From the NCBI RefSeq assembly GCF_003967535.1, contig NZ_BIFR01000002.1, forward strand, positions 1,550,001 to 1,614,000: DNA of 64,000 bases, in the 5' to 3' direction. Within the stretch, counting starts at the first letter, position 1. Each line of letters starts with the position of its first letter. Origin of the DNA: Tengunoibacter tsumagoiensis (lineage in GTDB: Bacteria > Chloroflexota > Ktedonobacteria > Ktedonobacterales > Ktedonobacteraceae). Under the pieces are notes generated by a model. It saw only the letters and a program-made list of their open reading frames with translations, made no database searches and was not told the DNA's origin. The translations under genes were made by a program, and so were the position numbers. Positions 52,071 to 61,288 of this stretch are shown here, in pieces.

Positions 52071-52598
52071 ATGAAAGTTATCCATAAGCCCCACGAGGGG
52101 GATTATGTCCCGTATACCATTCAGTATCTGGATCTCTTACCCAATGATGGCCTTGTCCTCCAGCACATGTTCGACATTTTGCCAATACTCAAAGCACTCA
52201 TTTTGCCCCTCTCCAACGAACAACTGACGAGGCGGTGCACACCAGGAGAGTGGACCATCAAAGAAATCCTCGTACACATGAGCGATGACGAGCGCATTCT
52301 CGTGAATCGCGCGCTGCGGGTTGCTCGCAACGACCTAACTCCTTTGCTTGGCTTCGACCCGGATCTCTATGCCGCGCATTCAGGGGCAAACGAGCGTAGC
52401 ATTGAGGATATTCTTGAGGAAGTGGCTGCCGTTCGCAGAGCAACAATTGCACTTCTCAACAGTTTTGATGAAGAGGCACTGGAGCGTGCGAGCGTCATGA
52501 GGGATCATCGCGTCACCGTTCGGGCCTTTGTGTACCACATTGCTGGCCACTTTCTCCTCCATATCAACAGTATTCGGGACAATTATCTCCAGGCATGA
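52071..52598 (+). CDS. DinB-family (DinB_2) four-helix protein
   Basis: A 175-aa DinB-like four-helix-bundle protein, a superfamily that includes metal-dependent thiol transferases. The likely metal ligands are His in QHMFD and the two His in IAGHFLLHIN. ATG 52071 has GAGG 8 nt upstream; the earlier in-frame ATG at 52023 has none. Monocistronic; role unknown. Confidence 0.85.
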   Translation: MKVIHKPHEGDYVPYTIQYLDLLPNDGLVLQHMFDILPILKALILPLSNEQLTRRCTPGEWTIKEILVHMSDDERILVNRALRVARNDLTPLLGFDPDLYAAHSGANERSIEDILEEVAAVRRATIALLNSFDEEALERASVMRDHRVTVRAFVYHIAGHFLLHINSIRDNYLQA

Positions 52599-52713
52599 TG
52601 CCAACCACAAAACAAGGCTGAATTGTTGTGTTTCTTAGGAGATGTCCCGAAAAAGTGTCATGGAAAGGCCGATAGTAAATTTCAAACAGGAGAGTCGGCC
52701 AGTGAAATGGTAC

Positions 52714-53061
52714 TTAGCTCTGGTCCATTGGTAAAAGTATTTGCTCCAACCGATCTACCAGGTAGTCGATGCGATCTACTACCTGAAGCAGTTGCTGAGA
52801 AGATGCATACTTGAGGTAGCCTGGCCATTGAACTAGCCAGGACCGCACTTCAATAATATCCAGCACCTCTCTGAACTTGCTCGTGGAGAGGTGCTGTCTC
52901 ATGTGTGACTCTATCTGTTTCTGGTACGTCTTGATCATCGCCTCATAGGGTACTGTGCCTCCTGCGTGGAAAGCTCGTTGAAAGAAAAAAGAGAGATCGC
53001 TTAATCTGTAGATTCCAGAATGAAGTGAAGAGGCAGAAACGTCTATTTTTCCGTTTGCCAT
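52714..53061 (-). CDS. Hypothetical protein, overlaps DUF1801 gene
   Basis: A 115-aa soluble, mainly helical protein that I do not recognise (SLHSGIYRLSDLSFFFQRAF near the N-terminus, LQVVDRIDYLVDRLEQIL near the end). Its ATG lies inside the last codons of the upstream DUF1801 gene (19-bp overlap), so the two are translated together. The overlap and normal codon use suggest it is real. No function can be stated. Confidence 0.55.
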   Translation of the reverse strand: MANGKIDVSASSLHSGIYRLSDLSFFFQRAFHAGGTVPYEAMIKTYQKQIESHMRQHLSTSKFREVLDIIEVRSWLVQWPGYLKYASSQQLLQVVDRIDYLVDRLEQILLPMDQS

Positions 53062-53492
53062 AATATTCGGTCTATAGGCCCGTCTTGGGACTTTGACTTG
53101 ATATACTCATAAGATTGTTGCACGATTTGCTCAAGGATTGGCAGCTCTACATCGCTGAGCCGCTTGATGTACACACAATATCCGGTAGTGGTATATTTCC
53201 CTAGCTTGGCCAGCAATTCCGAGTAGCGTGCCGTACCATCCATAAGATAAACGGTGATCTTTCCTTTTCTTGGATAAAAGCCAAGAACATGACTGTCGCC
53301 TTCGCGCCCACTGTCGTATCTGTAATGGTAGGTATCAAACCCAAGGGTACCTACATTCAACAGCTTTGGCTCATGCCCACTTATTCGTTGCATCATTTCA
53401 ATCAGCACGTGACTCTCTTTTTGCGTTTGCTCGTCGAGTGAGGCAATATAATCTTCTACTGAACTATAATGTTGAGCAAGAATGTTGTCCAT
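53043..53492 (-). CDS. DUF1801 domain-containing protein
   Basis: A 149-aa DUF1801 (YdhG-like) protein: VEDYIASLDEQTQ near the start, then LGFDTYHYRYDSGREGD and GFYPRKGKITVYLMDG split over the central strands. The start at 53492 is preceded by GGGAG at 11 nt. The fold is small and of unknown biochemical role. Cotranscribed with the 115-aa gene. Confidence 0.82.
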   Translation of the reverse strand: MDNILAQHYSSVEDYIASLDEQTQKESHVLIEMMQRISGHEPKLLNVGTLGFDTYHYRYDSGREGDSHVLGFYPRKGKITVYLMDGTARYSELLAKLGKYTTTGYCVYIKRLSDVELPILEQIVQQSYEYIKSKSQDGPIDRILWQTEK

Positions 53493-53616
53493 ACTCCAAG
53501 TCTCTCCCGTTCTCCTACGAATGTATACTATCTGCGCCCAACAGCCCAATTCTCAAGCCATTTTATAGAAGTCTGCAAGGTCGATTCCCTTATTTACGTC
53601 TAGTCCAATTCGAGCG

Positions 53617-54351
53617 TTACACCTCCAAACCCTTTGACGTTTCAATCTTCTGATCTACGTGTAGCATCACGACCGTCGCACTGATCAGATACCAGGCTAT
53701 GGGACCAACCAACAGCACTATCCGATTGGTCCACCCATCATTAGGAGAACGAGAATTGACGTTCCCCACAAAGTTTCCGACAAGAGCCGGGGTGATAAGA
53801 TAGACCAGACTTACAATCGGAAATACTGTCATAAGAAGACCAATGATCAGACAGTACCACCCGTACGCGCGCCACCTGCGAGTAAAGACGAGCTTCACGC
53901 CTAAGACCAACGATGCAATGGCAAGAAAAAGGAAGATGATGATGGGGGATAACTGATGTAGAATCGCATGCACAGTATTTTGTGGTGTCAGGTAGGGGTT
54001 CGGAACAAACAGACCGGCTATGATCCATCCTAGATGAGAGAGTACAAGGAATATGCCAACAATGGAGATCCAGACTCGCCCAACGATTGGGCGCATACAG
54101 AGGATGTAGCCCACCGTGAAGACGATGAGCAAGAGACCGAAAATGATGAAATTGGTTTGCTGAATCCAGCCGTTGACTCCTACCTCCAGGTAGCTGATCG
54201 CCTCATCGGCTGCCGAATACCCCGACTTGAAGAGACCATCGATTATAATAACTGCTGCGAAAAGAATTGGTGCAATAATTCCAGCCCATAAGAGTCGGTG
54301 CTGGATACCTCTGACAGTAATGGATATGGAAGGCGTTAGACGAGATGACAT
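53617..54351 (-). CDS. DUF998 multi-pass membrane protein
   Basis: A 244-aa protein with six hydrophobic segments, typical of DUF998 (TM1 around residues 20-40, LWAGIIAPILFAAVIII). The family is of unknown function; a related copy lies at 56.9 kb. Monocistronic. Confidence 0.82.
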   Translation of the reverse strand: MSSRLTPSISITVRGIQHRLLWAGIIAPILFAAVIIIDGLFKSGYSAADEAISYLEVGVNGWIQQTNFIIFGLLLIVFTVGYILCMRPIVGRVWISIVGIFLVLSHLGWIIAGLFVPNPYLTPQNTVHAILHQLSPIIIFLFLAIASLVLGVKLVFTRRWRAYGWYCLIIGLLMTVFPIVSLVYLITPALVGNFVGNVNSRSPNDGWTNRIVLLVGPIAWYLISATVVMLHVDQKIETSKGLEV

Positions 54352-54594
54352 CTTAGACTTCTCCTCTCAAAGCTTGATGCTTGCCTCATGAGACTCAAGC
54401 AATTTTCTGCCTTTGAAATACTCTATTTCATAAATGGAGTATACCATATCCGATAGAGCGTTTTCTATCCCAATTTACCACCTCTGTCCTACAGCGCGTG
54501 AAACACACATTGGCAGAGCAGGGAGAAGCCCGCTCTGCCATACATCGTCCTATTGAGCAGTTTGAGCTTGTTCACTTGACCTTCCACGGGAACG

Positions 54595-55332
54595 CTACCA
54601 GGCGATCTGTCCATTGGCCCCAAAGAAACCACCAGTAGGTCCATCAGCTGGCAGGGTTGCATAGGATACAGGTGCTTTTGCACCCTGCTCGGTCGTGAGA
54701 TGGCCACTGTGTCCGTTGAGGTCTGTAGCGACATAGCCAGGGCTGACCGAGTTGATCTTGATGGGCGTGTCTTGCAGCTCTTTAGCGAAGAAGACAGTGA
54801 GAGCGTTCAGGGCTGTTTTGGAAGCATTGTAGGCGAGAGTGGGTGGCATTCGTGAAATGGCCGAGCTGGCATCGCTGTTGATAGCCAGAGAACCCATCTC
54901 GCTCGATACATTTACAATGCGCCCGGCCTGGGAGCGGCGCAGCAGGGGAAGCATGGCTTTGGTAACAGCGAAGACGCCGAAGACATTGGTGGCGAACGTC
55001 TTCTGCAAATCTTCAAACGAGAGCTGACTGGGTGGGGTGCTCCATTCTTGAACGGCGATAGCCGCATTGTTCACCAGAATATCCAGCCGCCCACAGGTCT
55101 GCTCAATGAAAGCTGCGGCAGCATTAATGCTGGCTTGATCGGTTACGTCGAGATGAACGACAGTGGCGTCTATCTTCTCGGCACGCAATTTCTGAATGGC
55201 GGCCTCTCCTCGGTCCAGGTCACGTACACCAACAAGGATGGTGATGTCCTGGATGCCCAACTGACGTGCGATCTCAAAACCGATCCCTTTGTTTGCTCCG
55301 GTAACGAGTGCGGTCTTTTTTCCCTCTGACAT
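54595..55332 (-). CDS. Short-chain dehydrogenase/reductase (carbonyl reductase-like)
   Basis: A 245-aa SDR with cofactor loop GANKGIG near residue 12, NNAA near 87, and catalytic YNASK near 163. The GANKGIGFEIARQLG start resembles the carbonyl-reductase branch. ATG 55332 has GAAAGGA six nt upstream. It is divergent from an MmyB-type regulator, a pairing often seen in Chloroflexi and Actinobacteria, so it is probably regulated by it. Confidence 0.92.
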   Translation of the reverse strand: MSEGKKTALVTGANKGIGFEIARQLGIQDITILVGVRDLDRGEAAIQKLRAEKIDATVVHLDVTDQASINAAAAFIEQTCGRLDILVNNAAIAVQEWSTPPSQLSFEDLQKTFATNVFGVFAVTKAMLPLLRRSQAGRIVNVSSEMGSLAINSDASSAISRMPPTLAYNASKTALNALTVFFAKELQDTPIKINSVSPGYVATDLNGHSGHLTTEQGAKAPVSYATLPADGPTGGFFGANGQIAW

Positions 55333-55380
55333 ATGATTTCCTTTCAACTTTTGACAGTGTTTGTTAGCACTGGGGTACCT

Positions 55381-55554
55381 TCACCCCTTGCAAGCAAGGG
55401 AGTGGTGCTGTATGATGGGTTCAGCAACAGCGCAGCCAGGGTGCTGGCCAGCCAACTGCATCGCGCCATACCCCATACGCGCGACTACCAGATCCTCGAC
55501 CATTGGGAAGGTTCCAGCCACCGTAGCCGACAGATGAGGAGAGCCATTCGCTGA
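55381..55554 (+). pseudogene. Remnant of an alpha/beta hydrolase C-terminus
   Basis: In the gap between divergent SDR and MmyB genes a plus-strand frame reads LYDGFSNSAARVLASQLHRAIP followed by GSSHRSRQ (split here), resembling the end of small alpha/beta hydrolases around the catalytic His. No start or N-terminal part exists. The rest of 55333-55710 holds the two divergent promoters. Confidence 0.4.
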
Positions 55555-55710
55555 ACGCGATCACAGAGCACTACTGTTTCTCTTTCTCTTGTCGAAACGA
55601 CGACCATCACAAGATGTGATACATAGAGGAGTATCACATGAAGGTTCTACGAGGACCAGAGTCTCTTTATCGTATGATGGAGACTGATAGGATAAGGAGC
55701 AAGAAAGCTG

Positions 55711-56547
55711 ATGAGCGACGAACAACGCAGACGCGATTTTGCGGATTTTCTCCGTACGCGGCGTCTGCGCCTTTCGCCTGAAGAGGTTGGGTTGGCGCGT
55801 GGTGGGAGGCGTCGCACCCCAGGATTGCGACGAGAAGAGGTAGCCGAGCGAGCGAATGTGGGTGTTTCCTGGTATACCCTGTTAGAGCAAGGGCGCGATG
55901 TGAACCCGTCACGGGAGGTGCTCCAGAGCATTGCTGATGCGTTACAGCTCACACCTGACGAACGGCAACATCTTTTCTTCTTTGCCAATCAGCCCTACCT
56001 CATCGAGACCGCTCCATCCGATGAACTGGTAAGCCCTGCGTTACGTCGTGTGCTTGATGCGCTCACCCCTACTCCAGCGTACATCATCGATCGCCGTTGG
56101 AATTATCTCGCCTGGAATGCTACGGCTTCACAGATCTTTTTACGGACGGAGATGGCGCCTCCATATGAATATAATGTCATCTGGCGCATTTTTACTGATC
56201 CAGAGATTCGTCTTCTCAACAAAGAGCCCACCTGGGAGCAAGTTGCATTGCAAGTGATGGAGGAATTTCGTGCTGAGAGTGCTCGTTATGCCGATGAGGA
56301 ATGGTTCAAACGTTTGATCGCTGATTTGCAACGTGTAAGCCCAGAGTTTCGTGCGTGGTGGCCCCATCACAATGTACGTGGGAGAGCCGATGCTCATAAA
56401 ACTATAGAGCATCCATTGGTAGGATGTCTGATGTTCGAGCACACGACCTTGCAGGTGCCAGCTCAGCCCGAACTTAAAGTTATGATCTACACCCCACTTC
56501 CCCAAACGGGCACGTTGAAAAAGCTTCAGCAGTTGATGTTCTCTTGA
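55711..56547 (+). CDS. XRE-family regulator with MmyB-like ligand-binding domain
   Basis: A 278-aa regulator: HTH in residues about 10-80 (PGLRREEVAERANVGVSWYT) and an MmyB-like PAS-type domain (about 110-270; TPTPAYIIDRRWNYLAWN, then IWRIFTDPE). AAGGAG lies 11 nt before the ATG. It probably senses a small hydrophobic ligand and controls the divergent SDR. Confidence 0.9.
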   Translation: MSDEQRRRDFADFLRTRRLRLSPEEVGLARGGRRRTPGLRREEVAERANVGVSWYTLLEQGRDVNPSREVLQSIADALQLTPDERQHLFFFANQPYLIETAPSDELVSPALRRVLDALTPTPAYIIDRRWNYLAWNATASQIFLRTEMAPPYEYNVIWRIFTDPEIRLLNKEPTWEQVALQVMEEFRAESARYADEEWFKRLIADLQRVSPEFRAWWPHHNVRGRADAHKTIEHPLVGCLMFEHTTLQVPAQPELKVMIYTPLPQTGTLKKLQQLMFS

Positions 56548-56926
56548 GCTCGCGAGAGAGGTTTACACATCCGAGACATCTCAGTATATTACTCCATTGG
56601 GCTGGAAACATATTAATCTCATCGGCCAATACAGTTTTAGCCATCAATCGGCCCGTTCCCTGGACAATCTCCGACCATTGCGGCTTCCAGACGGAGTCGA
56701 TCAAGAGACGCGAGAGATAGCCACCGAAGATCACGGTGTGTCCTCTCATTCCTAAGATGAATCTTTCTCGACCTGTCGTGTCGCTCAGCAGTTCATTTCA
56801 CATAAACTGCTGAGTGTCACAATCGTTGGTTTGTTGCGACAAAGAGATGTATGAAAAAGCAAGTCGTCTCCCTCTGCTGCGAGAGGGGGACGACTTGTAT
56901 GACTGTGCACGGTAGATCAGCATCGG
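56548..56926. other. Intergenic with two hairpins
   Basis: Contains CTCAGCAGTT/AACTGCTGAG at 56784-56793 and 56805-56814, and the terminator at 56854-56897. A minus-strand frame across 56480-56749 overlaps the MmyB gene end and is not convincing. Confidence 0.5.
56854..56897 (-). terminator. Intrinsic terminator of the DUF998 gene
   Basis: On the minus strand CAAGTCGTCCCCCTC and its complement form a 15-bp stem (56860-56897, one G-U pair), followed by CTTTTTC. It lies 30 bp past the DUF998 stop. Confidence 0.8.
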
Positions 56927-57619
56927 TCAGGCGTTGTCAACTCGGCGGTACAGCTTGAGGGTGTGGAACCCAATGGTCAAGAGCCAGCCGAGATAGGACA
57001 CCAGCAGGAAGCGTCCGAACAGGCCGGCAAGCACGCCAGGACCGAATTTACCGTCATGTGGCAGCATGAGCATAAATGCTACCATGGCGAGTAGCATTAC
57101 TCCGGCGGTGAGAAACAGCCATCGACGAATAGGCCGCCAGGCTGGCTGACGCGCCAGAACGAAACTCAGCACAAGAGCAGCCACCGGCGTATAATCCAGT
57201 GAAGCGCCAAAGACATGCATATTCCCGCTCAAGGTCATCGCCGATGGAGGAGTAGTCATGGGGTCGGTGGTAAAGATGGCCGCGATGAGTATGCCGATAG
57301 CAGCCAGGCCCAGGATGGCGAGACCGATGTAGCCCACCAGGCGACTGATTTTGCTCACCATGCTGCGGACGGAGGAAAAGAGGACGACCCCTGCACTTGC
57401 CAGGCTGGTTGCAAGCAGGAAGAACGCCAGGTGCATCAGCCAGCCAAAGGGGCCAAGAGCATACTCACTGACGAAGCGCCAGATCGGGTCAAACTCTGGC
57501 TCAAGCACGTGGAGACTCAAGAGCAGGAGCACGAAGAGCACTCCTGTGGCGATGGAAATCCGCGCTGCCAGGGTTTGTCCAGTGAATACTGATTTCGTGA
57601 TGGGAAGTGGTTGAGCCAT
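56927..57619 (-). CDS. DUF998 multi-pass membrane protein
   Basis: A 230-aa protein with six hydrophobic segments (TM1 near residues 22-42; WRFVSEYALGPFGW follows TM1, a DUF998 hallmark). Preceded by the DUF1579-like gene 12 bp upstream, so likely cotranscribed. Function unknown; related to the copy at 53.6 kb. Confidence 0.85.
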   Translation of the reverse strand: MAQPLPITKSVFTGQTLAARISIATGVLFVLLLLSLHVLEPEFDPIWRFVSEYALGPFGWLMHLAFFLLATSLASAGVVLFSSVRSMVSKISRLVGYIGLAILGLAAIGILIAAIFTTDPMTTPPSAMTLSGNMHVFGASLDYTPVAALVLSFVLARQPAWRPIRRWLFLTAGVMLLAMVAFMLMLPHDGKFGPGVLAGLFGRFLLVSYLGWLLTIGFHTLKLYRRVDNA

Positions 57620-57631
57620 TTCTCGATCCTC

Positions 57632-58090
57632 CTATCGTACCACTCTGGTCATAGTGGTACGATACCCACCTCCGCCCGGAAAGACCCAGGCACCGGTACA
57701 GGCGTTGCCATCTTCGCTGAATCTTCCCTTGAAGTAGGCAGGAGAACCTTTCTCCCCACCCCAGATGATGAGCGAATTGTTCACCAGTTCGTAGACATAG
57801 TCGAGGGTATCGCCAGTTGAGCTATAGAAACGCGATGTGATATCTGGGCCTGGCTCTTCCCCAAAGGGCCGCAGATGCCCAATGACCTCCAGGCCCTTGA
57901 TATAGTTACCAGTGTGTTCCATATCCACGTGTTGCAGAAGAAAAAAGCTCCCTTCTAGCCACTCGTAGGTGATCCGCCCCGAAGTCTCGCCGGAGAGTTC
58001 CCATGTCCCGACTAACTTCTCCAACTGTTTCAAATCAGAGCGAGGTGAAACTGCCTGGGAGGGAGATCCTATGCTTATCTTCTCTGTCAT
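57632..58090 (-). CDS. DUF1579-like protein
   Basis: A 152-aa small beta-rich protein with LVGTWELSGETSGRITYEWL (near residue 25) and EVIGHLRPFGEEP, matching DUF1579-type lipocalin-like proteins. ATG 58090 has AAGGAG 8 nt upstream. Its start overlaps the end of the ArsR stub (58087), as in the common ArsR-SRPBCC/DUF pairing. Function unknown. Confidence 0.82.
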   Translation of the reverse strand: MTEKISIGSPSQAVSPRSDLKQLEKLVGTWELSGETSGRITYEWLEGSFFLLQHVDMEHTGNYIKGLEVIGHLRPFGEEPGPDITSRFYSSTGDTLDYVYELVNNSLIIWGGEKGSPAYFKGRFSEDGNACTGAWVFPGGGGYRTTMTRVVR

Positions 58091-58335
58091 GCTGCTTTCT
58101 CCTTCATAGGTATTGCCTGCCATGAGGTATTTCCTTTCTCTCGTAGGTAAGATCGTGCTTGCTCTTCCTTTAACTCACCACTACTCGCAAGGAGTTCTAG
58201 AATAGCCCTTCGTGTCGGATCAGCCAGCGCAACAAACATATCCATACTCTGATTGTAAAACAATTGCTTAATTAAGTCAATACTTGATAAAGGGAACATG
58301 GAAATAAGAGGAAGCTCAATTACCTCAAGGGCCAA
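58087..58335 (-). pseudogene. ArsR-family regulator stub
   Basis: Only the first recognition helices of an ArsR HTH remain (MDMFVALADPTRRAILELLA), followed by unrelated KEEQARSYLREKG. About 60 residues including the recognition helix are missing. The 5-prime side is cut by a resolvase fragment. The frame ends overlapping the DUF1579-like gene start. Confidence 0.7.
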
Positions 58336-58668
58336 CGCACAGAAACACGCTGTGTGCGAGCAGGTGATACCGTCATTGTCTGGAAGCTTGATCGTCTGGG
58401 GCGTTCACTCAATGATCTCATTGAGACACTGACCCTCCTCAAAGATCGAGGGGCCGATTTCATCAGCCTCACCGAGAAGATCGACACAACCACACCTGGC
58501 GGGAAGTTGATCTTTCATCTGATGGGAGCACTGGCCGAATTTGAGCGTGATCTTATCCGTATGCTGGTGCTAAGCTACAATGGGCAACCAGTCATGGGAA
58601 GCCCCTGGTGGGTTGATACGCTGAATGTCGCTCCGGGAGAAAGCTATTTGAGCGCCCTGACCGAATAG
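58335..58668 (+). pseudogene. Chimeric scar: serine resolvase fragment joined to multicopper oxidase fragment
   Basis: The first part (to about 58560) is the middle of a Tn3-type serine resolvase: VIVWKLDRLGRSLNDLIETL, then FHLMGALAEFERDLIR. The catalytic Ser at the N-terminus and the C-terminal HTH are gone. It runs straight into about 35 residues of another protein, NGQPVMGSPWWVDTLNVAPGE, which resemble a multicopper oxidase cupredoxin domain. Neither can be functional. The junction at about 58560 records a deletion or recombination. Confidence 0.75.
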
Positions 58669-58714
58669 TATGATGGTCAGCTGGTTCAGGAAGAGTGCCA
58701 GCTGACCATCATAC
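58668..58714. repeat. Palindromic hairpin, dispersed copy 2
   Basis: GTATGATGGTCAGCTGG (58668-58684) pairs perfectly with CCAGCTGACCATCATAC (58698-58714) around 13 nt. It is related in sequence to 48572-48616 and also begins at a TAG stop codon. It separates the convergent chimera and baeRF gene. Confidence 0.7.
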
Positions 58715-58723
58715 CATGGTTGC

Positions 58724-59881
58724 TTAATAGCGGAACACTGCTGCTGCAAGCTGACCACCGGGAATCATGGTCGGATCGAGGAGATATACCGATCCACCAT
58801 GCAAGAAGGTCTGAGTTGCGGCCCTCTCCAGGAGATCCTCGTCCCCAGGGATTGCATTTTCATGGATCTCAATGGCCTCGGTGAAGGGATCGAAGCGTCC
58901 CCACTGCTCTCGATTATTTGAGCTAAACAGGGTTGCAATACGACCCTCGAATGCAGCGGGCACAATCTGACTACTATTATTGGAAATGCGTTCGATCTCA
59001 GCTGGCTCCTGATATTGTGCCAGTGCCTCTTGCCTTGCTTGCAAAAGAATAGGCTCTACAAGTGGCCATATGTGTTTATGCAAGGTTTGCTCTGACAGGT
59101 CATCTGGATTACCAGGGAGGCCACGCTCGAGTAAATGGGGATAGGTATTTACCTCACGATACAGGTCCATGAGGTACTCTACGCCAGCAAGTACCAGTGG
59201 TGCTGTTTCATCATGGAGTAGTTCACGCAAGCCGCGATTAATCTGATGGAAGTAGCGCACGAGATGTTCTTTTGATGTATCACTTGCGCCAGTCCCATGG
59301 AAAATGAGGGCGTGCCGTCCCCCTTTTCCAACGGTTCCTTTTGAAGTGCTGCTGTGATATTGGAGCTCCTTTTCCGGATGCTCTCCAAGAACCTCTGCCA
59401 GGCTTTCGGGAACATTCTCTGGTAAGAGCACCTCCTGGATGGTATAACGGGTTCCTGAAAGAAACCTGATTCTGTTTTGAGAAAAGGCCAGGATGTAGCA
59501 ATGACCCTCGTTGGTCAGAAAAGGGAATAGGGGCTTGAGATAAAAATGGGTGCTAACCACTACCTGTTCCTGTACACGCTCAGGGAGGTGATAACAGCGA
59601 AACTGTTCCAAATTGCGGAAAATCGCCAGCCCTTGCCCTTCTTGCCAAAACGTCTCATCATCTGGCAATGCCTGGAGTGGCTCCAGGAGCTCTGTCAACT
59701 TTGTCGAAAAACGTGGGTTCTGTCCTACTTGATGTTCAATCTCACGCAGGGAATTGCGTAGGCGAACCGGGTTCTGCTGGGTCTCCTGGCCAACTCGCTC
59801 AATGGGCAGAAACAGCGAGATACACGGATCGTGGTACTCTTCCATGAGGGTCTTGACTTCATACTTGGATGGTATTTGCAT
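58724..59881 (-). CDS. baeRF-type (bacterial eRF1-like) protein
   Basis: A 385-aa protein of the baeRF group, bacterial relatives of archaeo-eukaryotic release factor 1. Seen: CISLFLPIERVGQETQQNP near residue 20, YILAFSQNRIRFLSGTRYTI near 130, and the conserved end GGQLAAAVFRY. ATG 59881 has GGAG 9 nt upstream. The family is thought to act on ribosomes or stress, but biochemistry is lacking. Monocistronic. Confidence 0.82.
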   Translation of the reverse strand: MQIPSKYEVKTLMEEYHDPCISLFLPIERVGQETQQNPVRLRNSLREIEHQVGQNPRFSTKLTELLEPLQALPDDETFWQEGQGLAIFRNLEQFRCYHLPERVQEQVVVSTHFYLKPLFPFLTNEGHCYILAFSQNRIRFLSGTRYTIQEVLLPENVPESLAEVLGEHPEKELQYHSSTSKGTVGKGGRHALIFHGTGASDTSKEHLVRYFHQINRGLRELLHDETAPLVLAGVEYLMDLYREVNTYPHLLERGLPGNPDDLSEQTLHKHIWPLVEPILLQARQEALAQYQEPAEIERISNNSSQIVPAAFEGRIATLFSSNNREQWGRFDPFTEAIEIHENAIPGDEDLLERAATQTFLHGGSVYLLDPTMIPGGQLAAAVFRY

Positions 59882-60052
59882 AGGATGGTTCTCCTCACTC
59901 ACTCATCAGATCCATGTACAGCGGCTAAAAAGATTTGTAGCTGGTAGGGTGACTGGCCTCTACCAGGAAGAAAACCTGCCTCTTCTTTCACGAATAAGAT
60001 AACTCTGAGGTGACATCATGCCGTCAATGGTATAAGAGACGATGCTGGCCGA

Positions 60053-61096
60053 TTAGTGCGACTCCTCATAGGGAATGGGGAGAGGGATACGTTCGATCGA
60101 TTGGCGCTGATGCCAGTATGGATAGATGGGCGTCGTATTGCTGGCTTTATCAAGCTTTGCAATCTGGGCTGTCGTGAGATTCCAACCGGCTGCCCCTAGA
60201 TTCTGTTTCAGTTGCTCCTCATCGCGAGCACCAATGATCACACTGGCAACGGTTGATCGTTGCAGCAACCAGTTTAAGGCAATCTGTGGGACGCTCTTTC
60301 CAGTCTCTTTTGCGATGTCATCGAGCGCATCGACGACTGTGTAGAGAAACTCATCCGAGACCTGAGGTCCTTGATCCCCTGTGACATGCAGTCGACTATT
60401 GGCTGGTAAGGGTTGATTACGTCGAATTCTTCCAGTCAAACGTCCCCAGCCCAGCGGGCTCCAGACAATTGTGCCGATTCCCTGGTCCACTGCCAGTGGC
60501 ATCAGTTCCCATTCATAATCGCGTCCAATCAGAGAATAGTATGCCTGGTGTGCAACGTAACGAGACCAGCCATAGGTCTGTGAGACTGCTAATGACTTCA
60601 TAAGATGCCAACCGGAGAAGTTTGAGCAGGCAATATAGCGCACTTTTCCACTCTGTACCAGGGTCTCAAGCGTCTTTAACGTCTCTTCAACCGGGCTGAG
60701 GGCATCAAAACCATGCATGGTATAGATGTCGATATGGTCGGTATTTAGCCGACGCAGGCTAGCTTCACAGGCGCGAAGCAGATGATAGCGCGAAGATCCC
60801 AGGGCATTGGGTCCATCAGCCATCCGAAAGGTGGCCTTTGTTGAAATGAGCACATCATCCCTTCGCCCCGCAATAGCCTTGCCCAGAATCTCTTCTGACA
60901 TGCCTCTGGAATAGATGTCTGCCGTATCAAACAGATTGACACCAGCCTCCATACAGATATCGATCAGGCGACTTGCCTGTGCGACATCACTGCTTCCCCA
61001 GGCCTGAAAAAATGCATCGCCCCCACCAAAGGTTGCTGTCCCAAAACTAAGGACTGGCACCTTCAAACCTGACTGTCCAAGTTGTCGATATTCCAT
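60053..61096 (-). CDS. Aldo/keto reductase
   Basis: A 347-aa NADPH-dependent AKR with the catalytic tetrad visible as FDTADIYSRG (Asp, Tyr near residues 56-62), ISTKATF (Lys near 85) and YTMHGFD (His near 127); the cofactor-binding end is VIIGARDEEQLKQNL. Length and order are normal for YajO/YghZ-like AKRs. Monocistronic, with a 940-bp upstream region. Confidence 0.93.
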   Translation of the reverse strand: MEYRQLGQSGLKVPVLSFGTATFGGGDAFFQAWGSSDVAQASRLIDICMEAGVNLFDTADIYSRGMSEEILGKAIAGRRDDVLISTKATFRMADGPNALGSSRYHLLRACEASLRRLNTDHIDIYTMHGFDALSPVEETLKTLETLVQSGKVRYIACSNFSGWHLMKSLAVSQTYGWSRYVAHQAYYSLIGRDYEWELMPLAVDQGIGTIVWSPLGWGRLTGRIRRNQPLPANSRLHVTGDQGPQVSDEFLYTVVDALDDIAKETGKSVPQIALNWLLQRSTVASVIIGARDEEQLKQNLGAAGWNLTTAQIAKLDKASNTTPIYPYWHQRQSIERIPLPIPYEESH

Positions 61097-61288
61097 GCAT
61101 CTTCTCCTCTACGTTGAAACACAAACAGGTATCGTCTGTCTCAGTGAAGATGAGCAATTCAATCGCACCGTACTCATCTAGATGTATACATGAGTTCTGC
61201 TCTCTTTCACTTCATTGTATCTTATGCGGAATTGTCTAAGTCAACTAAAACATTCGCTGCACTATATCAGTTATCCCCCGGTCCAAGC

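Noticed and set aside
56480..56749. 89-codon minus-strand frame after the MmyB gene
   Set aside because: Overlaps the end of a well-supported gene on the other strand and shows no domain or start signal.
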